Of a stretch of DNA of 13,601 nucleotides, positions 1 to 6,489 are shown piece by piece. The position numbers and the translations under genes were made by a program. Origin of the DNA: Faecalimonas sp. (lineage in GTDB: Bacteria; Bacillota; Clostridia; Lachnospirales; Lachnospiraceae); contig JAHHTN010000059.1 of assembly GCA_020024645.1 (NCBI GenBank), positions 1-13,601 of the forward strand. The letters are read 5' to 3'. Position 1 is the first letter of the stretch. Each line of letters starts with the position of its first letter. The notes under the pieces are model-generated. The model was not told where the DNA came from. It ran no database searches and worked only from the letters and a program-made list of their open reading frames with translations.

Positions 1-346
1 CTTGTAATATGTTTCACTCCTCATTATGTGTATCTAGAAAGCCTTTTTCTCCATCAATATACTCTGTAGATATTATTTTAATCATATTCTATAACCTGGA
101 ATTCACTTAACCTCTCTATGCACCAACCACTCTTCTTGTCAAACTAATCTTTTTCATCTAATTTCAGCCATGTATTTTTCAATTCCATTTGTAATTCCTT
201 CAACTATTAATGATTACCGGACACCGTTTGAAGCCCAGTATGGAATACAAAATTATTAGGCACAAGTGTTACAAAAATGCTTGACCACTACAATCATCGT
301 AAGTACTTGACACCAGTTTATTATACTGATAGCCTCTGTTTTTCAT

Positions 347-448
347 TCATTCCATGGAATTAACAAGTTCATCCAAGACATACTGTGATAACCTTTTACT
401 TTCTTCATAAATTTCTCCATTGTATGGGTTGTTGAATAGTTGGCACAT
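347..448 (-). CDS. Small ORF (33 aa), possibly Spo0E-like
   Basis: The 33-codon frame starts with ATG at 448. An AAGGAGGG ribosome binding site (455-462) lies upstream. A second ATG at 452-454 is almost on top of that site, so the inner ATG is preferred. The peptide begins MCQLFNNPYNGEIYEESK and continues RLSQYVLDELVNSME. The segment ESKRLSQYVLDELV has the spacing of the C-terminal helix of Spo0E-like aspartyl-phosphatases (usually SQxLDxxI), but the signature aspartate is replaced by serine and the N-terminal helix is missing. It could be a remnant or an unrelated small protein. The ribosome binding site is seen directly; the family suggestion is a weak inference. Confidence 0.3.
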   Translation of the reverse strand: MCQLFNNPYNGEIYEESKRLSQYVLDELVNSME

Positions 449-547
449 CGTCATCCCTCCTTATACTCTGATTTTCAGAACAATTTTCACAAATTCATAT
501 GAATGCATCAGACATATATCATTTGTATTCCTAAGTATAATTACTTG

Positions 548-685
548 CTAATTGTTCTCTTCTAAATTTCTCAAAATAATAGCAACATCATTTGCAACAC
601 CCACTTCACTAGGCATACCAGCCGATTGTTACAAATCAACTATATCAAGATAAAAACCATATGAATCATAATTGTGTACAAAATC
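548..685 (-). pseudogene. Broken coding remnant of unknown function
   Basis: On the minus strand a 46-codon frame ends in TAG at 548-550 and is interrupted by TAA at 629-631. Upstream of the stop it reads DFVHNYDSYGFYLDIVDL; downstream it reads QSAGMPSEVGVANDVAII followed by LRNLEENN. The composition looks like real protein rather than random AT-rich translation, and the two halves are in the same frame, which suggests a gene fragment inactivated by a nonsense change. I do not recognise the family. It lies 100 bases upstream of the small Spo0E-like ORF on the same strand. Confidence 0.2.
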
Positions 686-924
686 TTAAATTTATAATAA
701 TATTCTATATGTTATATTATGTAAAGTCAATGTTGTTTACTGGAATACAATACGATAAATTAGCAAAAATGTGAAAATAATATTTTTTTAGAAAAACAAC
801 TTGTCTTATATTTAATGGAGATTATAATTATGGTACGTGTTGTAATTGTAGTGATAAACTAAATTTGTAACACCTTATTCGAATAATATAGTATAATATG
901 ATTCAAATTAAGGAGGACATCATC

Positions 925-1134
925 ATGTCAGTACGTTACAATGAAGACTTCAAAAAAGAAGTAGTGAAAGCCTATATGGTCGGTGATAAATCAACCATTC
1001 AGATTGCTACTGATTACAATATTGCCAAAAATACAGTGAGCCAATGGGTGAGCCAGTACAGGGAAGAATGCCTTTATACCACAAACACAACATCGGAATC
1101 AAATTTCATATTATTCTGTGCATCCTTTGTATGA
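925..1134 (+). pseudogene. IS3-family transposase OrfA, 5' fragment
   Basis: The start is ATG 925, preceded by AGGAGG at 911-916. The ATG at 898 is in frame but lies upstream of this site and is less likely. The first about 60 residues (MSVRYNEDFKKEVVKAYMVG, then a helix-turn-helix of the type STIQIATDYNIAKNTVSQWV) match the N-terminal DNA-binding part of IS3-family OrfA proteins, which are normally about 90-110 residues with a C-terminal leucine zipper. The zipper and the whole orfB are absent. From about base 1104 the frame runs into sequence that is the antisense of parA, so the last ten residues are not transposase. A TATAAT-like element lies at 892-897, but no convincing -35 and no terminal inverted repeat could be identified. 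Non-functional as a transposase. Confidence 0.7.
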
Positions 1135-1712
1135 GCATTTACCATACTGAACAAGATCCCTGATATCTGTAATCTTGTATTGATCTGCCTTCTTACTTTA
1201 CCGATTGTCTTTAACAACTGCTGAAGTCCTTTAATCGGAAGATACGATGCTTCAACAGGAATCATTACCTGATCTGCAGCTGCCAGAGCGTTAATTGTGA
1301 TCATTCCAAGTGAAGGCATACAGTCAATTAAGATGAAATCATACTGATCTTTTACTTTACTGAGAATCTGTTTTAAAACAAACTCTCTGCTCATTGCATT
1401 TACAAACTGTACTTCTGTACCGGCTAATCCAATATTGGAACAAATAATATCAATTCCTTCTTCCTGGTGCTTTACAAAACAATCTTCAGGAATCTCCTCA
1501 TCACGGATAACCATTTCCATTAATGAAGTTAATGTTTCATTGCTGTTGTCACAATCTCTGAATCCAAAACTGGCAGAAACGTCTGCCTGTGGATCTGCAT
1601 CCACAATAAGAACTTTTTTATTATGTAACGCTAAGGCTACTCCAAGATTTGCTGTGCAGGCTGATTTGCCTGTACCTCCTTTTTGATTAACAATTGCTAT
1701 AATTTCTGACAT
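1074..1712 (-). CDS. ParA/Soj-type ATPase, C-terminally truncated
   Basis: ParA family ATPases bind DNA in their ATP dimer form and move or position plasmids and chromosomal origins together with a ParB/parS complex. The deviant Walker A motif KGGTGKS (residues 11-17) with signature Lys11 and Lys16, the DADPQ segment (38-42) and Walker B FILIDCMPSLG (126-136, Asp130) are intact. The gene starts at ATG 1712 with an AAAGGAAA-type ribosome binding site. At 212 residues it is about 45-60 short of usual ParA length. After GILFSMVNAHTKDAQNNMKF the frame crosses into the antisense of the IS3 orfA fragment and adds a foreign tail, DSDVVFVV. The lost C-terminal helices normally contribute to DNA binding and dimerisation, so it is probably non-functional in partition. 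No parB gene is present in the window. The cluster of TACGAAAATC repeats lies just upstream. Confidence 0.8.
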   Translation of the reverse strand: MSEIIAIVNQKGGTGKSACTANLGVALALHNKKVLIVDADPQADVSASFGFRDCDNSNETLTSLMEMVIRDEEIPEDCFVKHQEEGIDIICSNIGLAGTEVQFVNAMSREFVLKQILSKVKDQYDFILIDCMPSLGMITINALAAADQVMIPVEASYLPIKGLQQLLKTIGKVRRQINTRLQISGILFSMVNAHTKDAQNNMKFDSDVVFVV

Positions 1713-1759
1713 ATTTTATTTCCTTTCTTTAGATAAATCGTGTACTAACAAGAGTAGTG

Positions 1760-1765
1760 ATTATA
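1760..1765 (-). promoter_or_regulatory. Candidate -10 element of parA
   Basis: On the minus strand TATAAT stands about 47 bases upstream of the parA start codon. No good -35 hexamer lies 16-18 bases upstream. Instead that position is occupied by the first copies of the ACGAAA repeat, which would fit a promoter under control of a repeat-binding protein. Confidence 0.35.
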
Positions 1766-1774
1766 TTTTTCTGC

Positions 1775-1963
1775 ACGAAAATATGTACGAAAATCTAGTT
1801 GAAGTCCGTACGAAAGTACGAAAGTCAAAAGTTGCATTACAGTTCGCCGAATAACTCGCAGTTAAAGTAGCCACATTCCTATTAAAAAACACGCAAAGTT
1901 TCCTTAAAATCTTCGTACGGAATTATACGAAAATCCGTACGAAAAAAATACGAAAATCTAGTT
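1775..1963. repeat. Iteron-like ACGAAA repeat cluster upstream of parA
   Basis: Seven direct copies of ACGAAA on the plus strand begin at 1775, 1787, 1810, 1818, 1927, 1939 and 1950. An inverted half-copy TTCGTAC lies at 1912-1918. The 15-base unit TACGAAAATCTAGTT is exactly repeated at 1786-1800 and 1949-1963. Two GTACGAAA units are back to back at 1808-1823. The copies fall into two groups (1775-1823 and 1912-1963) separated by about 90 bases without the motif. Arrays like this next to parA are typical of plasmid iterons, centromere-like partition sites or ParA/ParB operators; which of these applies cannot be told from sequence alone. Confidence 0.65.
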
Positions 1964-2014
1964 AAAAAGTTACATGAATTTATACTGTAATACATGAAGT
2001 GCCAGAAATACAAA

Positions 2015-2047
2015 AACCCCTTGAAAACACTGGGTTTTCAAGGGGTT
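2015..2047 (-). terminator. Rho-independent terminator of rpsB-tsf
   Basis: A perfect 14-bp stem (AACCCCTTGAAAAC at 2015-2028 pairing with 2034-2047) encloses a 5-base loop. On the minus strand it is followed by TTTTTG. It lies 66 bases after the tsf stop codon. On the plus strand a TTTTTT run starts some bases later, so weak activity in that direction is possible. Confidence 0.85.
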
Positions 2048-2112
2048 ATAAGCTGTTTTTTGATTCAGTTTAAAAATATATTAGTTACCCATCTGCTTTG
2101 CTACTTCTTGGA

Positions 2113-3033
2113 TTATTTTCCGATTTGTGCAGCTACTTCAGCAGCAAAATCTTCATTCTTTTTCTCAAGTCCTTCACCTGTTTCAAAACGAACGAATTTC
2201 TTAACTGTTACATTAGCACCATTTTCCTTAGCAACTTTTTCTACATATTTAGAAACTGTGTAGTCGCTATCCTGTACATATACTTGATCTAATAAACAAA
2301 TTTCTTTTAATTCTTTGTTTAAACGTCCAACAATCATTTTTTCAATAATATTATCTGGCTTTTCAGGATGTTCTGTTTTTGCCTGTGCTAATAAAATTTC
2401 TTTTTCATGTTCTAAATAATCTGCTGATACTTCATCACGAGAAACATACTTTGGTGACATAGCTGCTACCTGCATTGCTACATTTCTTAAGCATCCTTTG
2501 ATTTCATCATTGATAACGTCTGTTTCTGCTTCAATTAAAACACCGATTCTTCCGCCACCATGAATATACGATACTACACAACCTTCTGTTTCAACTTTTT
2601 CAAATCTTCTAATGTTTAAGTTTTCTCCGATTACAGAGATTTTTTCTGTTAAAACTTCTTTTACAGTTTTTGAGTTATCAGCTACCCATGCTTCTTCAAA
2701 GAATGCATCCATATCTGTTGTATTTGTATTTAAAGCCTGATTTGCAACTTCTTCTACATATGACTGGAAGTCTGCATTTTTAGCAACGAAATCTGTTTCA
2801 GAGTTTACTTCAACGATTGCTGCCACTTTATCATCTTTAACGATAGCTTTTACGATACCTTCTGCCGCAATTCTTCCTGCCTTTTTGTCAGCTTTAGCCT
2901 GTCCATTTTTTCTTAAGAATTCAACCGCTTCATCCATGTTACCGTTTGTTTCATTAAGAGCTTTTTTACAGTCCATCATACCTGCACCTGTCATTTCTCT
3001 TAATTCTTTTACCATACCTGCTGTAATTGCCAT
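2113..3033 (-). CDS. tsf: Translation elongation factor Ts
   Basis: EF-Ts is the nucleotide exchange factor that releases GDP from EF-Tu in the cytoplasm. The N-terminal UBA-like segment MAITAGMVKELREMTGAGMM is canonical, and the TDFVAKN motif (residues 80-86), which contacts the EF-Tu G domain, is present. The start is ATG 3031-3033. An in-frame ATG 15 bases upstream lies on top of the GGAGG ribosome binding site and cannot be the start. The resulting 306 residues fit the family length. It is the second gene of the rpsB-tsf operon, separated from rpsB by a terminator-like hairpin that may lower its transcription, and it ends before a strong terminator. Confidence 0.97.
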   Translation of the reverse strand: MAITAGMVKELREMTGAGMMDCKKALNETNGNMDEAVEFLRKNGQAKADKKAGRIAAEGIVKAIVKDDKVAAIVEVNSETDFVAKNADFQSYVEEVANQALNTNTTDMDAFFEEAWVADNSKTVKEVLTEKISVIGENLNIRRFEKVETEGCVVSYIHGGGRIGVLIEAETDVINDEIKGCLRNVAMQVAAMSPKYVSRDEVSADYLEHEKEILLAQAKTEHPEKPDNIIEKMIVGRLNKELKEICLLDQVYVQDSDYTVSKYVEKVAKENGANVTVKKFVRFETGEGLEKKNEDFAAEVAAQIGK

Positions 3034-3071
3034 GATAATTTCCTCCATATAAATATTTTTGTTTCTTTAAA

Positions 3072-3105
3072 AAATGCTTCAACCTTTCGTTAGGCTGAAG
3101 CATTT
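3072..3105 (-). terminator. rpsB-tsf intergenic hairpin (attenuator-like)
   Basis: AAATGCTTCA (3072-3081) pairs perfectly with TGAAGCATTT (3096-3105), and CCT/AGG can extend the stem inside. On the minus strand the stem runs into TTTTTT, so it has the form of an intrinsic terminator placed between the rpsB stop and the tsf ribosome binding site. Since tsf is essential, it presumably terminates only partly, setting the S2 to EF-Ts ratio, or acts as a processing or 3'-stability element. Confidence 0.65.
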
Positions 3106-3118
3106 ATGTTTAAAATTC

Positions 3119-3865
3119 TTACGCTTCTTCAGCTGCTTCTACTTCTTCTGCAACTTCTTCGTATACTTCTTCAACACCTGTTGTTCCCTGATTTGCTTCA
3201 ATAACAGCATCTGCCATTTTTGCTACGATTAATTTAACGGCTCTGATAGCATCATCATTACCAGGAATTACATAATCTAATTCTTCTGGATCACAGTTTG
3301 TATCAGCAATACCGATTAATGGAATACCAAGTGTGTGTGCTTCTTGAACACAGATTCTTTCTTTTTTAGGGTCAACTACAAAGATTGCATCTGGTGCTTT
3401 CTTCATATCTTTAATTCCACCTAAGTTCTTTTCAAGTTTATCCCATTCTTTTTTGATTTCGATAACTTCTTTCTTAGGTAATACATCGAATGTTCCATCT
3501 TCAGACATTCTTTCAATATCTTTTAAGCGGGCGATTCTGCTCTGGATTGTTTTGAAGTTTGTAAGCATTCCACCTAACCATCTTTCATTTACGTAGAACA
3601 TTCCACAACGTTCTGCTTCAGTTTTGATAGCATCCTGAGCCTGTTTTTTAGTTCCTACAAAAAGAATTGTTCCACCTTCTGCTGCAATATCAGAAATTGC
3701 TTTGTATGCTTCATCTACTTTTCCTACAGATTTCTGTAAGTCGATAATATAGATACCGTTTCTTTCTGTGTAGATGTACTCAGCCATTTTAGGATTCCAT
3801 CTTCTTGTTTGATGTCCAAAATGAACACCTGCTTCTAATAATTGTTTCATTGAAATAACACTCAT
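3119..3865 (-). CDS. rpsB: 30S ribosomal protein S2
   Basis: S2 is a late-binding protein of the small ribosomal subunit, located between head and body and needed for S1 and mRNA binding. The 248-residue protein carries the family N-terminus MSVISMKQLLEAGVHFGHQT followed by RRWNPKM, the ERWLGGMLTN block, and the DAIFVVDPKKE and GIADTNCDPEELDYVIPGNDD segments, all highly conserved. The C-terminus is an acidic Glu/Ala-rich tail, a common variable extension. The start is ATG 3865 with GGAGG seven bases upstream. It is first in the operon with tsf, driven by the promoter at 3978-4006, and probably autoregulated through the structured leader. Confidence 0.98.
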   Translation of the reverse strand: MSVISMKQLLEAGVHFGHQTRRWNPKMAEYIYTERNGIYIIDLQKSVGKVDEAYKAISDIAAEGGTILFVGTKKQAQDAIKTEAERCGMFYVNERWLGGMLTNFKTIQSRIARLKDIERMSEDGTFDVLPKKEVIEIKKEWDKLEKNLGGIKDMKKAPDAIFVVDPKKERICVQEAHTLGIPLIGIADTNCDPEELDYVIPGNDDAIRAVKLIVAKMADAVIEANQGTTGVEEVYEEVAEEVEAAEEA

Positions 3866-3971
3866 GTTTTTTCCTCCATTGGTTTTTACTTCCGTATGCT
3901 TCTACTCCTTAAGACCGACTGCAAGCAGTTTTGGCACCGTTAAGGCTCACCACATACGTGTTTTTTACGAC
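3866..3971 (-). ncRNA. Structured 5' leader of rpsB (putative r-protein autoregulatory RNA)
   Basis: On the minus strand the about 105-base untranslated leader can fold into three nested stems: CGTATG (3953-3958) with CATACG (3893-3898), CCTTAA (3940-3945) with TTAAGG (3907-3912), and ACTG (3926-3929) with CAGT (3918-3921) closed by a CUUG tetraloop. Internal loops rich in GGTGCC and GGTC separate the stems. Nested stems directly upstream of a ribosomal-protein gene are the usual form of feedback leaders bound by the encoded protein. The pairing is seen directly; S2 binding is an inference. No terminator-type alternative fold is evident, so control would more likely be translational. Confidence 0.6.
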
Positions 3972-3977
3972 TATCAC

Positions 3978-4006
3978 AGTATATCATATGAATTTTACAG
4001 GTGCAA
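3978..4006 (-). promoter_or_regulatory. Sigma-A promoter of rpsB-tsf
   Basis: The minus strand reads TTGCAC (4001-4006), a 17-base spacer and TATACT (3978-3983). This is close to the vegetative consensus with ideal spacing. Transcription would start near 3971, just before the nested leader hairpin. Confidence 0.8.
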
Positions 4007-4031
4007 GCAATTTTTCAAAATAATTATCTAC

Positions 4032-5228
4032 TTACCAATATCTTCTGATTGCAAGAATAGTACGGTAAGTTGCAGTTCCTGTCTTAATTCCACCTTTCGG
4101 ATATGGACTTGGATTTGAAGCGTGTACAATTCGCCCTCCTCCAATATAAATGGCTACATGACCTTCATAACAAATAATATCTCCTGGTAATGCATTAGAT
4201 AATCCATTCACCGCCTTACCACCATATCGTTGTTCTCTTGAATTTCTTGGAACTCCTGGTACTCCACAAATAGAATGTATTTTTGTGGTGAATCCTGAAC
4301 AGTCAATTCCATTATACAAATCATTTCCACCCCATACATAAGGGTTTCCTACATATTTCAACCCTTCATTTGCAATCTGCTCTCCTTTTGAGACATCTGA
4401 TGGCCTCTCACTTGTATCTGGCTTTGTTGGTTTATATGGTTTTTCTGGTTTTGGATTTGATGGTTTCTGTGGTTTTGACGGTTCTGGCTTAATCGGTCTT
4501 TCATTTTTATCATTATTTGAAGATGGTCGGTTTATCTCTGGTTTAGAAGGCTTGTTATTTGGTTTTCCACTAGGTAAAGTAGCTTCCATTTGTTGTGTCT
4601 GTTGTTCTAATCTTTTTGCCTCTTCTTCCGCCTTCTTTTGTGCTTCTGCCAATTGAACATCAAAGTTTGCAACTTGAGTTTTCATCGTATCAATAGTTGT
4701 CTTCAATTCTTTTTCCTGTCTTTCATATGTATCGGCCATAAACTCCATATCCGCCTTTCCGGATTCCAAGTCTTTCTTAATTGCTACTACCTTTTCTTTT
4801 GACTTTTTATATTCATCTAGCATTTTTCTGTCATATTCATGTATACTTTTCATATATTCAACTTGATTTATCATCTCTCCGAAACTTTCTGCACCCAATA
4901 GGGCTGAAAGTTCACTTCCATTACTGTTTTCATACAAATATTTAATACGAACAAGCATTTCTTTGTATTGTTTTTCTTCTTTTTTCTTTGCTTTTTGTAA
5001 ATCTTTGTCAGCCAACGCAATCTTTGCTTCTTGATTTCTAATGTCTCCTTTTAATACTTCAAAATCAGTCAAAAGCGTAACCAATTTGTTGTTAGCATCT
5101 TCCAATTTCTTTTCTGTCTCCGTTTTATTTTGTTCAATCTGATTAATGTTTGGAGTTGCCAACACTGGAACTACAATTAAAGAACTTGTAATAACTGTCA
5201 CTATGAATAATTTCTTAATTATCTTCAT
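4032..5228 (-). CDS. Secreted PcsB-like NlpC/P60 peptidoglycan hydrolase (long linker)
   Basis: Likely a cell-wall endopeptidase that cleaves stem-peptide bonds during growth or division. Residues 1-24 form a signal peptide (KIIKK, a hydrophobic stretch, VLA). Residues about 28-215 are a charged coiled coil like that of PcsB/CwlO proteins. Residues about 220-280 are a Pro/Lys/Ser-rich linker. The NlpC/P60 domain fills 282-398 with YVWGG, catalytic Cys310 in DCSGF, His357 in GHVAIYIG and His369 in IVHAS, so the triad is complete. Two adjacent ATG codons exist; the second (5226-5228) is preferred because GGGAGG is then six bases away rather than three. The next gene upstream is a paralogue. Regulation is probably from its own promoter (5274-5302). 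No terminator was seen after it; the rpsB promoter lies just downstream. Confidence 0.9.
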   Translation of the reverse strand: MKIIKKLFIVTVITSSLIVVPVLATPNINQIEQNKTETEKKLEDANNKLVTLLTDFEVLKGDIRNQEAKIALADKDLQKAKKKEEKQYKEMLVRIKYLYENSNGSELSALLGAESFGEMINQVEYMKSIHEYDRKMLDEYKKSKEKVVAIKKDLESGKADMEFMADTYERQEKELKTTIDTMKTQVANFDVQLAEAQKKAEEEAKRLEQQTQQMEATLPSGKPNNKPSKPEINRPSSNNDKNERPIKPEPSKPQKPSNPKPEKPYKPTKPDTSERPSDVSKGEQIANEGLKYVGNPYVWGGNDLYNGIDCSGFTTKIHSICGVPGVPRNSREQRYGGKAVNGLSNALPGDIICYEGHVAIYIGGGRIVHASNPSPYPKGGIKTGTATYRTILAIRRYW

Positions 5229-5273
5229 CATATTCCTCCCAAATATGAACTTTCCCCTTTTGCATACAATTTT

Positions 5274-5302
5274 AACATACTACACTTTCTTGCATCTTTC
5301 AA
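5274..5302 (-). promoter_or_regulatory. Promoter of long-linker NlpC/P60 gene with TGTTAA-type half-sites
   Basis: Minus-strand TTGAAA (5297-5302), a 17-base spacer and TATGTT (5274-5279). The -35 is preceded by TGTTAA copies (minus strand; plus positions 5309-5314 and 5323-5328), and TGTTGA (5299-5304) overlaps it. The spacings between copies are 4 and 8 bases rather than the 5 of a proper WalR box. The layout resembles that of the paralogous gene upstream. Confidence 0.55.
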
Positions 5303-5352
5303 CATTTTTTAACAACTTTATCTTAACATATTTTTCCTATTAAATAACAAAA

Positions 5353-5374
5353 AGGGACTGCTTACGCAATCCCT
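5353..5374 (-). terminator. Terminator after short-linker NlpC/P60 gene
   Basis: AGGGATTGC (minus strand) pairs with GCAGTCCCT with one G-T wobble, has a GTAA loop and is followed by TTTTTG. It starts nine bases after the stop codon and separates the two hydrolase genes into independent transcripts. Confidence 0.8.
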
Positions 5375-5382
5375 CACTATTT

Positions 5383-6417
5383 TTACCAATATCTTTTAAA
5401 CCAAGGTGAACCATATACTTTTGCAACTTTAACGTGATCTCCTGGTTTTGGTGCATGTATCATCTGCCCACCACCAATATAAATTCCAACATGTCCACTA
5501 TAACATACCAAATCTCCTGGTAGTGCACTTGCCATATTCGCAACTCTCTTTCCTCCAGCACCTTGTGCCCCTGAAGAATGTGATAAACGAATACCCGCTG
5601 CTTGATGTGCTCTCATAGTCAATCCAGAACAATCAATTCCCGATCTAGATTCACCACCCCAAACATATGGTGTTCCTAAATAACTATATGCTGTACTTAC
5701 GATAACTGATGCTTTACTTGAATCCGATGGTATATTAACCTCTGGTGCATCACTATTCGAAGAATTTCCATGACCAGCATTTCCTCTATAACTTTGTCTC
5801 TCAGCTGCCTTTCTTGCTGCTTCTTCTCTTGCCGCCTCAATCTGAGAATCAAAATTAGCAATTTCACCTTGTTTTTCTTTTATTGTATCATCTAATTTCT
5901 GTTTATCTTTTTCAAAATCTTTCTGCATTTTTTCAATGTTAGAAAGTTCTTTTTCTAAACCTGATTTTAACTTTGTAATCTGTTTCTTTGTTTTTTCATA
6001 CTCAGTTAACATTTTTCTATCATATTCGTGTACATCTTCCACGTATTCTGCTTCACTTAATGCTTCCCCAATTCCATCTGCTGATAAAAGTCCTTCCATG
6101 AAACTTGTCTCACCTGATTCGTACATATATTTAATACGATACAACATTTTTTCATATTGTTCTTTTTCTTTCTTCTCTGCATCTTTTAATTTCACAGTAA
6201 CTTCTGTTACTTCTTTTCCTTTTGTAACTAAATCTTCTTCAACCTTATTAATCTTATTCATCAAAGATGTTAATTCTGACTGAAGAGAATCCACTTCTTT
6301 CTGAGTTTGTTTTTTATTCTGTTCTAAATCATTCACACTTGGTGCAGCTAATATAGGTGTTACTATCAATGAAGCTGACAACACAGATACACCTAAAACT
6401 TTTGCAAATCTTTTCAT
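5383..6417 (-). CDS. Secreted PcsB-like NlpC/P60 peptidoglycan hydrolase (short linker)
   Basis: Paralogue of the next gene downstream and likely also a cell-wall endopeptidase. It has a signal peptide (residues 1-25, MKRFAKVLG then a hydrophobic core and ILAA), a long coiled coil (about 28-205), a short Gly/Asn/Ser-rich linker (about 210-234) and an NlpC/P60 domain (236-344) with YVWGGE, Cys263 in DCSGL, His309 in GHVGIYIGG and His321 in MIHAP. The first about 190 residues align without gaps to the neighbour; HEYDRKML sits at residues 130-137 in both. The start is ATG 6417 with AGGAAGG seven bases upstream. A strong own promoter (6461-6489) and a WalR-box-like site precede it, and a terminator follows. 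PcsB-like hydrolases are established targets of the WalRK system in other Firmicutes. Confidence 0.92.
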   Translation of the reverse strand: MKRFAKVLGVSVLSASLIVTPILAAPSVNDLEQNKKQTQKEVDSLQSELTSLMNKINKVEEDLVTKGKEVTEVTVKLKDAEKKEKEQYEKMLYRIKYMYESGETSFMEGLLSADGIGEALSEAEYVEDVHEYDRKMLTEYEKTKKQITKLKSGLEKELSNIEKMQKDFEKDKQKLDDTIKEKQGEIANFDSQIEAAREEAARKAAERQSYRGNAGHGNSSNSDAPEVNIPSDSSKASVIVSTAYSYLGTPYVWGGESRSGIDCSGLTMRAHQAAGIRLSHSSGAQGAGGKRVANMASALPGDLVCYSGHVGIYIGGGQMIHAPKPGDHVKVAKVYGSPWFKRYW

Positions 6418-6460
6418 GATTTAACCTTCCTATTACATTATTATTAAACTTATCATAGTG

Positions 6461-6489
6461 ATTATACTTCATCTATTTTGTTTTTTCAA
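6461..6489 (-). promoter_or_regulatory. Sigma-A promoter of short-linker NlpC/P60 gene
   Basis: Minus-strand TTGAAA (6484-6489), a 17-base spacer and a perfect TATAAT (6461-6466), located 44 bases upstream of the start codon. Confidence 0.8.

Larger units (their letters stand above)
1..897. other. Decayed stretch without a full-length gene
   Basis: No long open frame is visible on either strand. On the minus strand there are short gene-like pieces: a 33-codon ORF with a perfect ribosome binding site (347-448) and a fragment interrupted by a stop (548-685), both listed separately. Plus-strand short frames around 205-245 and 278-362 end in residues faintly reminiscent of transposase C-termini (NDYRTPFEAQYG; HYNHRKYLTPVYY), but this is too weak to call. 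The high AT content, lack of long frames and adjacent IS fragment suggest a degraded mobile or plasmid-derived region. No tRNA, CRISPR array or clear terminal inverted repeat was recognised. Confidence 0.5.

Noticed and set aside
205..362. Plus-strand short frames ending in NDYRTPFEAQYG and HYNHRKYLTPVYY, resembling ends of transposases
   Set aside because: They are short, in different frames, lack any upstream transposase domain or inverted repeat, and could be chance in AT-rich DNA.
841..897. Left terminal inverted repeat of the IS3 element
   Set aside because: The right end of the element is missing, so there is no partner sequence with which to define a repeat.
1775..1963. CRISPR array
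   Set aside because: The repeated units are only 6-15 bases, irregularly spaced, and lack uniform spacers.
3864..4118. 84-codon plus-strand frame over the rpsB leader and promoter
   Set aside because: It is antisense to the structured leader and the end of the NlpC/P60 gene, has no good start context and no recognisable protein content.
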